In this document: piece by piece, positions 7,792 to 16,503 of the stretch
Numbering within the stretch: the first letter of the stretch is position 1
How the letters are laid out: every line of letters starts with the position of its first letter
Assembly (NCBI RefSeq): GCF_001279775.1
Contig: NZ_LGDG01000248.1
Location: forward strand, 103,862-167,861
Source: Streptomyces sp. MMG1533
GTDB lineage: Bacteria > Actinomycetota > Actinomycetes > Streptomycetales > Streptomycetaceae
Reading direction: 5' to 3'
DNA length: 64,000 nt
Made by a program: the position numbers and the translations under genes
Notes under the pieces: generated by a model
Seen by the model: the letters and a program-made list of their open reading frames with translations, nothing else
Databases searched by the model: none
Told to the model about the DNA's origin: nothing

Positions 7792-9270
7792 ATGACGACG
7801 GCGAACTCGTTCTCTTCGCAGCTCTACATCGACGGCCGCCGGACCGACGGCGGCTCCGACGCGATCGTCGTCGTACGGAATCCCGCTACGGAGGAGCCGA
7901 TCGCGGAGGTCCCCCAGGCCTCGCTCGCGGACGTGCGCCGTGCGATCGCGGCGGCGCGGAAGGCCTTCGACGAGGGGCCCTGGCCGCGGATGAAGCCCGC
8001 CGAGCGGGCCGCGGCGCTGCTGCGCATGGCCGAGGAGATGGAGCGCCGCCTGCCCGAACTCGTCGCCCTCAACATGGCCGAGGCGGGCTCGGTGCGCTGG
8101 CTGGCGGAGAGCATCCAGACCGGAATCCCGGTCGCGCAGCTGCGCGACATGGCCGAGCGGGTGATGCCGGCGTTCGCGTGGGAGCGGGCGATGGATCCCA
8201 CGGTCGTACCGGGCAGGGGCATCTCCCAGGGAGTGCTGCGGCGCGAGCCCTTCGGGGTCTGCACCCTGATCCCGGCCTACAACTTCCCGTTCTTCCTCAG
8301 CATGATGAAGCTCGTCCCCGCCTTGGCGGCGGGCTGCACCGCCGTACTGAAGCCGGCCCCGGCCACTCCGCTGGAGTCCCTGCTGATCGGCGACTTCGCC
8401 GAGGCGGCCGGTCTGCCGCCGGGCGTGGTGAACGTCGTGACCGGTGACATCGAGGCCGGCCGGGAACTGACCACCAGCCCCATGGTGGACCTCGTCAGCT
8501 TCACCGGGTCGGACACGGTCGGGCGCATGGTCTACGCCCAGGCGGCGCCCTCCATGAAGAAGGTCGTCCTCGAACTCGGCGGAAAGTCCGCGAGCATCGT
8601 CTGCGCCGACGGGGATCTCGACGCGGCTGCCCGCGCCGCCCTCGCGGGCATCACCACCCATGCCGGCCAGGGTTGTTCGCTGCTGACCCGCACCCTGGTC
8701 CACGAGTCCGTCCACGACGAACTCGTCGAACGGATCAGCGCGGGCCTGGACGGTGTCAGGGTCGGCGACCCCGCGGACGCGGCCACCACGATGGGCCCGC
8801 TCATCAGCGAGGCCCAGCGGGCCAAGGTCGAGAAGCTGATCCGCACCGGCGAGGAGGAGGGGGCGCGGATCGTCAGCGGCGGCGGACGCCCGGCCGGTCT
8901 CGACAAGGGCTACTTCGTGGAGCCGACGCTCTTCGCCGATGTGGACAACGCGATGACGATCGCGCAGACGGAGTTCTTCGGTCCGGTCGGCGTCGTCATC
9001 CCGTTCGGCACGGTCGACGAGGCGGTCCGGATCGCGAACGACAGCCCCTACGGCCTGTCCGGCGGCGTCTGGAGCGCCGACACGGCGACCGCCTACGAGA
9101 TCGCCACCCGCATCCGCACGGGCAGCGTCGCGATCAACGGCGGCGGCACCGGAGTGAACCCCCGAGCGGCGTTCGGCGGGTACAAACAGAGCGGACTCGG
9201 CCGCGAGTGGGGCGAGTTCGGGCTCGACGAGTACCTGCAGACCAAGAGCGTCAGCTGGGCCGCCCGCTGA
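7792..9270 (+). CDS. NAD(P)-dependent aldehyde dehydrogenase
   Basis: A 492-residue enzyme, full length. Catalytic Cys is in AGQGCSLLTR and the general-base Glu in LELGGKSA. The cofactor-binding segment FTGSDTVGRM and the C-terminal GVNPRAAFGGYKQSG motif are present. It oxidises an aldehyde to a carboxylic acid, which the two acyl-CoA synthetases of the island could then activate. ATG at 7792 has GCAGGAGACG upstream. No copy of the island operator is seen in the 68-bp gap before it, so it is probably transcribed with the LLM gene. Confidence 0.93.
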   Translation: MTTANSFSSQLYIDGRRTDGGSDAIVVVRNPATEEPIAEVPQASLADVRRAIAAARKAFDEGPWPRMKPAERAAALLRMAEEMERRLPELVALNMAEAGSVRWLAESIQTGIPVAQLRDMAERVMPAFAWERAMDPTVVPGRGISQGVLRREPFGVCTLIPAYNFPFFLSMMKLVPALAAGCTAVLKPAPATPLESLLIGDFAEAAGLPPGVVNVVTGDIEAGRELTTSPMVDLVSFTGSDTVGRMVYAQAAPSMKKVVLELGGKSASIVCADGDLDAAARAALAGITTHAGQGCSLLTRTLVHESVHDELVERISAGLDGVRVGDPADAATTMGPLISEAQRAKVEKLIRTGEEEGARIVSGGGRPAGLDKGYFVEPTLFADVDNAMTIAQTEFFGPVGVVIPFGTVDEAVRIANDSPYGLSGGVWSADTATAYEIATRIRTGSVAINGGGTGVNPRAAFGGYKQSGLGREWGEFGLDEYLQTKSVSWAAR

Positions 9271-9288
9271 GGCGGGCGGCCACACCGA

Positions 9289-10539
9289 TCAGAACGCCAG
9301 GGCGACCAGCACGACGTTGAGCGCGATGATGACGAGACTCGCGCAGCAGGCGAGAACGGTCGTGGGCCTGCGGTTCGTCCAGTCGCCCATGACCTCCGGC
9401 CTGCGCGTCAGCAGGACCAGCGGGACAAGGGCAAAGGGGATACCGAATGACAGCGTCACCTGGCTGAGCACCAGAGCCCTGGTGGGGTCCACGCCCATCG
9501 CCAGCACGGCCAGAGCGGGCACGACGGCGAGGCTTCTGCGCACGTAGAGCGGGATACGGCGGCGCAGGAAGCCCTGCATGACGACCTGGCCGGCGTAGAC
9601 GCCGACGCTGGAGGAGGCGAGCCCCGAGGCGAGCAGGGCGACGGCGAACAGCAGGGCGGTCAACGCACCCGAGCTCGCGGCGAACTGGGCGTGTGCGCCC
9701 TCGATCGTCGGCTCGGCACCCGATCCGTGCAGCGTCGTCGCGGCGGCCACCAGCATGGCCATGTTGATCAGGCCGGCCACCCCCATGGCCAGCACGACGT
9801 CAACGCGCTGGGCCCGCAGCAGAGTTCCGCGCCGAAGGCCCTGCCCCGGGGCGAAACGCTCCTGGGTGAGGGCGGAGTGCAGATAGATGGCGTGGGGCAT
9901 GACGGTCGCCCCGACGATCCCCGCCGCCAGCAGCACGCTCTCGCTGCCGTCGAACCGCGGGACGAAGCCCGAGGCCACGCCGCCGAGCGGGACATCCGCC
10001 GTGAGCGTCTGGTAGAGGAACGCGCACGCGATCACGGCCAGCATCGCGGTGATCAACGCCTCGAACCTGCGCTGACGCGCCGTGCGGACGGCCAGGATGA
10101 CGAACGACGCGGCGGCGATCAGCAGACCGCCCTGCAACAGGGGAAGACCGAAGAGCAGGTTCAGGGCGATCGCGCCGCCGATGAGCTCGGCGAGGTCCGT
10201 CATGATCACCACGATCTCCGCCTGCAGCCACAACAGCCGCACGACCGGCCGCGAGTAGTGGTCGCGGCAGAGCTCGGCCAGGTTCCGCCCGGTGGCGATC
10301 CCCAGCTTGGCGGACAGGTACTGCAGCAGCATGGCCACGACATTGGCCGCGAGGACCACCCAGAGCAGCAGGAACCCGAAGCGGGTCCCGCCCTCCACGT
10401 TGGTCGCGAAGTTCCCGGGGTCGATGTAGGCGACGGCCGCCACGAACGCCGGGCCGATCAGGGCGACAACGCGCCGCCTCCCCAGCCGCAGCGGGACCTG
10501 TGGGACGGCGTCGGACGAGATCTGAGCGGGAGAGTTCAT
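9289..10539 (-). CDS. mntH: Nramp-family divalent metal (Mn2+/Fe2+) transporter
   Basis: A 416-residue membrane protein with about eleven hydrophobic segments. The first helix carries the metal-binding DPGN motif (YIDPGNFATN) and the sixth carries MPHAIYLHS, the second diagnostic motif of Nramp transporters. It imports Mn2+ or Fe2+ with protons. The start at ATG 10539 has a GAAGGTGG ribosome site. It is divergent from an LLM oxidoreductase gene and shares with it a 72-bp gap containing the best copy of the island operator. Regulation with the catabolic genes rather than by an obvious Mn or Fe box is unusual and may indicate a metal-requiring step. Confidence 0.92.
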   Translation of the reverse strand: MNSPAQISSDAVPQVPLRLGRRRVVALIGPAFVAAVAYIDPGNFATNVEGGTRFGFLLLWVVLAANVVAMLLQYLSAKLGIATGRNLAELCRDHYSRPVVRLLWLQAEIVVIMTDLAELIGGAIALNLLFGLPLLQGGLLIAAASFVILAVRTARQRRFEALITAMLAVIACAFLYQTLTADVPLGGVASGFVPRFDGSESVLLAAGIVGATVMPHAIYLHSALTQERFAPGQGLRRGTLLRAQRVDVVLAMGVAGLINMAMLVAAATTLHGSGAEPTIEGAHAQFAASSGALTALLFAVALLASGLASSSVGVYAGQVVMQGFLRRRIPLYVRRSLAVVPALAVLAMGVDPTRALVLSQVTLSFGIPFALVPLVLLTRRPEVMGDWTNRRPTTVLACCASLVIIALNVVLVALAF

Positions 10540-10565
10540 AGCACCACCTTCACCGAGGGTGGTAC

Positions 10566-10581
10566 ATAGAGTGTACTGTAT
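10566..10581. promoter_or_regulatory. Island operator, site 4 (ATAGAGTGTACTGTAT)
   Basis: The most symmetric copy: ATA-G/C-AGT..ACT-G/C-TAT. It lies in the gap between the divergent mntH and LLM genes, about 30 bp upstream of the LLM start. The TAGAGT within it could serve as a -10 for the plus-strand gene. Used as the reference for the other three sites. Confidence 0.65.
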
Positions 10582-10611
10582 TCGCTCGGGCGGCAAGTGG
10601 TGGAGGTCGGG

Positions 10612-11652
10612 ATGAGAATCGGCATGACCCTGAACTACAGCGGCGGTTTCCGGGAATCCGTGGCGGCGCTCGGTGACTACGAGAAGGCCGGGCTGGACAT
10701 CGTCTTCGTCCCCGAGGCCTACTCTTTTGACGCGATCAGTCAGCTCGGATTCGTCGCCGCTCGCACCGAACGCCTGGAGATCGCCTCCGGCATCCTCCAG
10801 ATCTACACCCGCACCCCCACCCTGACCGCGATGACGGCCGCCGGCCTGGACTACGTCTCCGACGGCCGGTTCACCCTCGGCCTCGGCGCCTCCGGGCCCC
10901 AGGTCATCGAGGGCTTCCACGGACAGCCGTACTCCGCTCCCCTCGCCCGCACCCGCGAGATCGTGGAGATCTGCCGTTCGGTCTGGCGCCGGGAGGAGGT
11001 CGTGCACGAGGGCCCGCACTACCGGATCCCGCTCCCGCCCGAGCAGGGCACCGGGCTGGGCAAACCGCTGAAGCTCATCAACCGCCCGGTGCGCGAACGC
11101 ATCCCGATCGTGCTCGCCGCCATCGGCCCGAAGAACGTGGCCCTGGCCGCGGAGATCGCGGAGGGCTGGATGCCGATGTTCTTCCACCCCGAGAAGGCGG
11201 CGGAGGTGTGGGGCCCCGCGCTGGCCGAGGGCTCGGCCCGGCGGGACGCCGCGCTGGGGGCGCTGGACGTCGTGGTCTCGGCGCCGCTGGCCATCGGCGA
11301 GGACGTCGACGACCTGATCGAGCTGGCCCGGCCGCAACTCGCCCTGTACATCGGCGGGATGGGGGCGCGCGGCCGCAACTTCTACCACGCCCTCGCCTGC
11401 CGCTACGGCTACGAGGCCGAGGCGGCCGCCATCCAGGACCTCTACCTGTCCGGCCGCAAGACCGAGGCCGCGGCCGCCGTACCCGCCGACCTGCTCCGCG
11501 CGACCGCCCTGATCGGCCCCGCGTCTCATGTCACCGAGCGGCTGGAGGCCTTCCGCGCCGCCGGAGTCACCACCCTCAGGGTCAACCCGGTGGCTCCGGA
11601 CCCCGGGCGGCGGCTGTCCGACGTCGAGGAACTCAAGGTGATGGCCTCGTGA
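10612..11652 (+). CDS. LLM-class F420-dependent oxidoreductase
   Basis: A 346-residue luciferase-like protein that begins MRIGMTLNYSGGF and contains FTLGLGASGPQVIEGFHG, the phosphate/cofactor loop typical of actinobacterial F420-type LLM enzymes. It is unlike the LLM proteins at 6716 and 46056 in most of its length. The ATG at 10612 is preceded by TGGAGGTCGG, which favours it over an in-frame GTG at 10597. It is probably monocistronic; the next gene is convergent and its end overlaps this one by 20 bp. It belongs to the island through the shared operator, with an unknown redox substrate. Confidence 0.82.
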   Translation: MRIGMTLNYSGGFRESVAALGDYEKAGLDIVFVPEAYSFDAISQLGFVAARTERLEIASGILQIYTRTPTLTAMTAAGLDYVSDGRFTLGLGASGPQVIEGFHGQPYSAPLARTREIVEICRSVWRREEVVHEGPHYRIPLPPEQGTGLGKPLKLINRPVRERIPIVLAAIGPKNVALAAEIAEGWMPMFFHPEKAAEVWGPALAEGSARRDAALGALDVVVSAPLAIGEDVDDLIELARPQLALYIGGMGARGRNFYHALACRYGYEAEAAAIQDLYLSGRKTEAAAAVPADLLRATALIGPASHVTERLEAFRAAGVTTLRVNPVAPDPGRRLSDVEELKVMAS

Positions 11653-12499
11653 ACGGCCGGAGCTCCTGCCCACGTCCGTGCGCGGCTCCGGAGAACGAGG
11701 CCCCGGAGAAGAGGAACGTCGAGTAGTCGTCCTCGACGACCTCGGCGATCATCCGGCTGCTGCGCGGGAAGGAGAACGTGGTGTCGTTCACCATGTCCGT
11801 CCACTGCTTCTCGGCGACGGGATCCACCTCGATGACGTCGTGGCCGTAGTCACGGGTGTAGACGAGCGCGTCCATGACGAGGTCCACCTGGTCCCCCGAG
11901 TAGCAGGGGTCGCTGCCCAGTCCGCCGTCCGGGCCGCCGGGGAAGAAGAGGTTCGGGAAACCGGCGGCCGCGACTCCGAGGTAGGTGCGCGGCCCGTCCG
12001 CCCAGTGCTCCTCCAGCGCAACGCCCCCTCGGCCGCGTATCTCCAGGCCGGCGAGCGCGCCGGTGGCCACGATGAGGAAGCAGGTGCGGAACGTGGAGCC
12101 GTCCTGCGCCCGCGCGGTCCACGTCCCGGACCGCTCGTCGTAGACGACCGAGTTCACCCTGGTGCGGAACCGGATGTCACACCGCAGATCGAACCGGTCG
12201 ACCACGTAGTCGAAGTAGCGGTCGGCCTCCGGGCGGCCCGCGATCCGCTTCGAGCGTTCCCACTCAGCCCGCAGGTTCTGCGACAGCAGGTAGGAATGTG
12301 CGTGGCGGACAGTGCCGACAGCGCTGCCCGCTTCCAGCAGGTGCACCGAGAATCCCGCCTCGCGGGCCAGACGGAGCTGGTAGACGCCGGTGACACCGGC
12401 CCCGATGACCAGAACGTCCGTCCGGTCTCCCGGGCGCGTGCCCTGCGCCCGTGCGACCCGCGCTCCCGTGCCGACCGGCGCCTTCGTCGCTTCGCTCAT
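11633..12499 (-). pseudogene. Internally deleted Baeyer-Villiger-type flavin monooxygenase remnant
   Basis: An open frame of 288 codons resembling Baeyer-Villiger monooxygenases, which are normally about 500-600 residues. The FAD dinucleotide fold VIGAGVTGVYQL is present, then HSYLLSQNLRAEWE and DRFDLRCDIRF, which are typical of the family. The GTWYWNRYPG-type fingerprint is missing. From LIVATGALAG the sequence jumps to GRGGVALEEHWADGPRTYLG, a C-terminal family motif, so the NADPH-binding Rossmann domain and FxGxxxH region are absent. The reading frame is kept, so a product may be made but should not catalyse the normal reaction. Its end overlaps the convergent LLM gene. It suggests the island once handled a cyclic ketone. 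Confidence 0.7.
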
Positions 12500-12556
12500 C
12501 TGCCCTCCCGCGTGACAGGCAGGGGCCGCGGCTCCCGCATGAGACTCATTGATATT

Positions 12557-12568
12557 TCGACCGGTCGA
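12557..12568. promoter_or_regulatory. 12-bp perfect palindrome TCGACCGGTCGA
   Basis: Lies 58 bp upstream of the monooxygenase remnant, within the longer dyad TTTCGACCGGTCGATCGAA. GACCGGTC cores of this kind are common in TetR-family operators. It does not resemble the four island sites, so it is probably bound by a different regulator. It is about 160 bp from the divergent pectate-lyase gene. Confidence 0.4.
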
Positions 12569-12728
12569 TCGAATAATCAGCCCGAGACTAAGGGAGGTGC
12601 TGGGCGGGATCAATGGTCGTGACAGACCCCGCCGGAACGGGCGTCTCACGGCACCCCGGCAACCTTTGCGGGAGCGGTGGCGACTGGCAGATGACGCGCT
12701 CCACGAACTGCCGAACGAAGGTCACCAC

Positions 12729-14120
12729 GTGAGTCCAAGAGCAGCCCTGCACCGCCGGAGGCGGAGCAGGAGAACGAACCGCCCCACTGTTCTGATCGGC
12801 GTGGTGGCCATCGCTGTGATCGGGGGCGCGATCACCGGCGGCATCCTGATGACGTCATCGGCCTCCGGGCCGGACGCGGGCACCTACCGGCTGGTGAACG
12901 CCGCCGACGGCCAGTGCCTCGCCGTACCGTCCGCCGCCACGGCGAGCGACGTACAGCTGAACCAGGCGGCATGCGGCAGCGCGGCCGATCGGACCTGGCA
13001 ACTGGCCTCCTCCGACGGCGGGTTCACCGTGAAGGCGGCGCACAGCGGCCTGTGTGCGGGGGTCGAGAACGCGTCGAGGTCGGCGGGCCGGGCCGTACAG
13101 CAGCAGACCTGCGACGGCACAGCCTCGCAGGTGTGGAAGCCGAGGCAGGTGGGGAGCGCGTACCACCTGGTCAACGCCAAGAGCGGCGAGTGCCTGAACA
13201 TCAAGGCCCGCCGGGCGCAGCAGGACTCCTGCGACAAGGTGCGCAGCAAGAGCTGGACGTTGAAGGCGGTGGGGGGCTGGTCCTCGCCGCCCGCTTCGGA
13301 GTCGCCCTCACCCTCGGCATCGTCCCCGTCCCCGTCCACGTCTCCGTCCGCCTCCCCGTCGGTGTCTGCTTCGGCGAGCAAGTCCGCGACCGCATCCGCC
13401 GCCACGTCCGCGTCCCCCCGCGCCGCCTTCGGTTCCTGGCCCACGGCCACCGGGGGCAGGCCGGTGACCTCCACCATCGAGATCTCCGGCAGCTACGACG
13501 GCGGCCTGCAGCGCTTCTACGGCTCGGGCGCACTGGGCGGCGCCGGCCAGGACGAGGACCAGGACCCGGTCTTCGAGCTCGCCGACGGAGCCGTACTGAA
13601 GAACGTCGTCCTCGGCGCGCCGGCCGCCGACGGCGTGCACTGTCTGGGCAGCTGCACCCTGCAGAACGTGTGGTGGCAGGACGTCGGCGAGGACGCGGCC
13701 ACCTTCAAGGGCACGTCCCCCTCGGCCACGTACCTCGTCGTCGGCGGCGGCGCGCGGAAGGCGGACGACAAGGTCTTCCAGCACAACGGTGCCGGAACGC
13801 TGACGATCAAGAACTTCCAGGTCTCCGAGTTCGGCAAGCTCTACCGCTCGTGCGGCAACTGCGAGACGCAGTACGAGCGCCACGTCGTGGTGAGCAACGT
13901 GCGGGCGACCGGCCCCGGAAAGGTACTGGTCGGCATCAACGCCAACTACGGGGACACCGCGACCCTCTCCGGTGTGACGTTCATCGGCGACGGCGGCCGG
14001 GACATCACAGTCTGCGAGCGATTCCAGGGCAACACCACCGGCGCGGAGCCGGGCAAGGTCGGCAGCGGCCCGGACGGCACGTACTGCCGCTACAGCGCAT
14101 CGGGCATCACCTACAAGTGA
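12729..14120 (+). CDS. Membrane-anchored ricin-type lectin / pectate lyase family 3-like protein
   Basis: A 463-residue exported protein. A basic N-terminus and a hydrophobic segment (about 18-40) form a signal-anchor. Residues 55-180 are a ricin-type carbohydrate-binding domain with QCLAVP, LCAGV and ECLNIK repeats. A Ser/Pro-rich linker follows, then from about 240 a right-handed beta-helix domain with DGVHCLGSCTLQNVWWQDVG and GNCETQYERHVVV, typical of family 3 pectate lyases. It should bind and cleave a polyuronide outside the cell. The GTG at 12729 has GAAGG upstream. It precedes a polysaccharide synthase and an LCP gene on the same strand, but a separate promoter lies between them. Confidence 0.82.
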   Translation: MSPRAALHRRRRSRRTNRPTVLIGVVAIAVIGGAITGGILMTSSASGPDAGTYRLVNAADGQCLAVPSAATASDVQLNQAACGSAADRTWQLASSDGGFTVKAAHSGLCAGVENASRSAGRAVQQQTCDGTASQVWKPRQVGSAYHLVNAKSGECLNIKARRAQQDSCDKVRSKSWTLKAVGGWSSPPASESPSPSASSPSPSTSPSASPSVSASASKSATASAATSASPRAAFGSWPTATGGRPVTSTIEISGSYDGGLQRFYGSGALGGAGQDEDQDPVFELADGAVLKNVVLGAPAADGVHCLGSCTLQNVWWQDVGEDAATFKGTSPSATYLVVGGGARKADDKVFQHNGAGTLTIKNFQVSEFGKLYRSCGNCETQYERHVVVSNVRATGPGKVLVGINANYGDTATLSGVTFIGDGGRDITVCERFQGNTTGAEPGKVGSGPDGTYCRYSASGITYK

Positions 14121-14225
14121 CCGGGTGCCTCGGCCGCGCGCGGCACCTGCGCGTCGCGGCCGGGCACCGACCGGAGCGTCCCTGTGAGACTCGGTGTTAT
14201 GGCCATGCACTCGAAAACCTGTGGC

Positions 14226-14231
14226 TAGACT
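14226..14231 (+). promoter_or_regulatory. Candidate -10 element TAGACT of a leaderless transcript
   Basis: TAGACT ends eight bases before the ATG at 14240, the usual spacing for leaderless mRNAs in Streptomyces. No ribosome site precedes that ATG. No convincing -35 hexamer was seen. Confidence 0.45.
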
Positions 14232-14239
14232 CGCGCCCC

Positions 14240-14398
14240 ATGCGTAACTCCAGTCCCGTCAGGCAGTGCAGGAAGTTGTTCCCCCGCGCATCGCGCGCCG
14301 ACCTTTCCGACTGGAGAAGAACGACCCCGAACGCGGTCCCCCGGGGCGCCCGTACGCGTCTCGACTCGCCTGCGGAGAGGGGCGACGAAGTCCCGTGA
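14240..14398 (+). CDS. Short leaderless upstream ORF coupled to the polysaccharide synthase
   Basis: A 52-codon ORF, very rich in Arg and Ser, with no recognisable domain. Its stop codon overlaps the GTG start of the next gene as GTGA, so terminating ribosomes could restart on the synthase, whose own ribosome site is poor. The ATG lies at the position expected for a leaderless start after TAGACT. It may serve only to control translation. It could also be a chance frame in a 5' leader; conservation in relatives would decide. Confidence 0.4.
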   Translation: MRNSSPVRQCRKLFPRASRADLSDWRRTTPNAVPRGARTRLDSPAERGDEVP

Positions 14399-16473
14399 AG
14401 GCTCGGCACAAGCAGTCCCGCGACCCCCGTGGACACTGGCTGTTACTGATACTCGTCCTCCCCGCGATGTTCGCGGCCCTGCTCTTCGAGGGCTGGACCA
14501 ACCACGAGGTCGACGCGGCCAAGACACGGTCCGCCTGCACCTCACCCGCACCCGATGCGGTCGCGAGCGGCGGCCCTGTGGTGGGGATCAACCGCAACGG
14601 GATACAGACCGGCTCGATGCCCGCCCGCACCGTCGCACTCACCTTCGACGGCGGCCCCGACCCTGTGTGGACCCCGCGCCTGCTCGACCTGCTGCGTCGG
14701 CACGGGGCGCGCGCCACCTTCTTCCTCTTCGGCTCCCAGGCGGCCCGCCACCCCGACCTGGTACGGCGGATCCGCGACGAGGGACACGAGATCGGCTCGA
14801 ACACCTACACCGGTGCCGCCCTGGGCGAGGCGTCGTCCGTCCGCTTCTCCGCCGAACTGGACCTGACCCAGAGCGCGTTGGCGGGAACCACGGGCCTGCG
14901 CACCAACCTGCTGCGGATGCCTCGGACCACCTCCCCGGACACCCTGTGCGGCCGGGAGTGGCAGGCGGCACAGCGCGTCGCCGCCGACGGCTATGTACTC
15001 GTCGCCGCCGACAAGGCGTCCCGGAAGCCGGCCCAGGGCCTGGTCCGGCAGCTCAGCCAGACGGAGACCGCCTACCGGGAAGCGAAGAAGCTGCTCGAGA
15101 ACCGGAATGTCGATCGCTTCACCACCGTCTCGGCAGGGCTCAGGCTCACCCCGTACGCACCGGTGTCCACCCTCGAGAGGTGGCGCGGCACCGCCCTTGT
15201 CCGGGCGACCACCGTCGGGCGCGCCTTCTCGAACGCCATGACCTGGACGCTCGGCATCGCGGGCGCACTCGGGGTGCTGCGCCTGCTGCTGCTCGTCGTC
15301 TTCGCGCGCGCTCACGTCCGGCGCCTGGAGCGCTCCCGGCCCGGCGCGCCCTGGCTGCTGGAGATGACGGAACCGGTCACGGTGCTCGTGCCCGCCTACA
15401 ACGAAGAGGCCGGGATCGAGTCCACCGTCCTTTCCCTGCTCGCCTCCGACTACCCCCGGCTGCAGATCATCGTGGTCGACGACGGCTCGACGGACCGTAC
15501 GGCGGACCTCGCCGAGGGCATCGGCGATCCGCGCGTACTGGTGATCCGCAAGCCCAACGGCGGCAAGGCCGCCGCCCTCAACACCGGTCTGGGCCACGCG
15601 AGTCACGACATCGTGGTCATGGTCGACGCCGACACCGTCTTCGAACCGGATGCCATCCACCATCTCGTCCAGCCGCTGGCCCACCCGGCCGTCGGCGCGG
15701 TCAGCGGCAACACCAAGGTCGGCAACCGACGGGGCCTGCTGGCCAAGTGGCAGCATCTCGAGTACTGCTTCGGCTTCAATCTCGACCGCCGGATGTTCGA
15801 GGTGCTGGAGTGCATGACCACCGTCCCCGGTGCCATCGGCGCCTTCCGCCGGGACGCGCTCATGGGTGTCGGCGGGGTCAGCGACGACACCCTCGCCGAG
15901 GACACCGACCTCACGATGGCGCTGTGGCGGGCCGGCTGGCGGGTGCTCTACGAGGAGTCCGCCGTCGCCTGGACCGAAGTGCCCACCTCCCTGCGCCAGT
16001 TGTGGCGCCAGCGCTACCGCTGGTGCTACGGCACCATCCAGGCCATGTGGAAGCACCGCCGTGCCGTCCTGGAAGTGGGCGTGGCCGGGCGCTTCGGCCG
16101 GCGCGGACTCATGTACCTGGCACTCTTCCAGGTCGTCCTGCCGCTGCTCGCGCCGGTCATCGACGTGTTCGCCCTGTACGGCGTGCTGTTCCTCGATCCG
16201 CTGAGTTCGGCCACGGTGTGGTTCGCCTTCCTGGGCGTCCAACTGGTCTGCGCCGGTTACGCGTTGAAGCTCGACGGGGAGCGGAAACGGGCGCTGTGGT
16301 CGATGCCTTTCCAACTCTTCGTCTACCGGCAGCTGATGTACCTGGTCGTCATCCAGTCCGTGGTCGCCGCTCTGCTCGGCAGCCGGCTGAAGTGGCACCG
16401 CATGAAGCGATCCGGTACGGCCGCTGAACAGATCGGCGGCCCGGTCCCGTATAAGAGCCTGCCGACGAGGTGA
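14395..16473 (+). CDS. Fused polysaccharide-deacetylase-like / GT2 polysaccharide synthase (MatB-like)
   Basis: A 692-residue membrane protein. A short cytoplasmic tail and a TM segment (about 14-35) lead to an extracellular NodB-like domain (80-290), then a TM, a cytoplasmic GT2 domain (325-570) and three or more C-terminal TMs. The GT2 part is complete: DDGSTD near 362, MVDADT, EDTD near 502 and RQRYRW near 540, as in processive beta-glycan synthases. The NodB part is degenerate: the usual TFDDGP is TFDGGP (Asp to Gly at 86), and both metal histidines of the HTYTH motif are replaced (Asn136, Gly140). It resembles MatB-type proteins that make extracellular matrix glycan in Streptomyces. The next gene is an LCP protein. 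Confidence 0.85.
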   Translation: MKARHKQSRDPRGHWLLLILVLPAMFAALLFEGWTNHEVDAAKTRSACTSPAPDAVASGGPVVGINRNGIQTGSMPARTVALTFDGGPDPVWTPRLLDLLRRHGARATFFLFGSQAARHPDLVRRIRDEGHEIGSNTYTGAALGEASSVRFSAELDLTQSALAGTTGLRTNLLRMPRTTSPDTLCGREWQAAQRVAADGYVLVAADKASRKPAQGLVRQLSQTETAYREAKKLLENRNVDRFTTVSAGLRLTPYAPVSTLERWRGTALVRATTVGRAFSNAMTWTLGIAGALGVLRLLLLVVFARAHVRRLERSRPGAPWLLEMTEPVTVLVPAYNEEAGIESTVLSLLASDYPRLQIIVVDDGSTDRTADLAEGIGDPRVLVIRKPNGGKAAALNTGLGHASHDIVVMVDADTVFEPDAIHHLVQPLAHPAVGAVSGNTKVGNRRGLLAKWQHLEYCFGFNLDRRMFEVLECMTTVPGAIGAFRRDALMGVGGVSDDTLAEDTDLTMALWRAGWRVLYEESAVAWTEVPTSLRQLWRQRYRWCYGTIQAMWKHRRAVLEVGVAGRFGRRGLMYLALFQVVLPLLAPVIDVFALYGVLFLDPLSSATVWFAFLGVQLVCAGYALKLDGERKRALWSMPFQLFVYRQLMYLVVIQSVVAALLGSRLKWHRMKRSGTAAEQIGGPVPYKSLPTR

Positions 16474-16503
16474 TCCCGATGTGGTGAGGGACTGAACAGG
16501 CTG

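Noticed and set aside
10540..10560. ACCACC...GGTGGT inverted repeat before mntH
   Set aside because: It overlaps the ribosome site and is short; likely a by-product of the GGTGG-rich leader.
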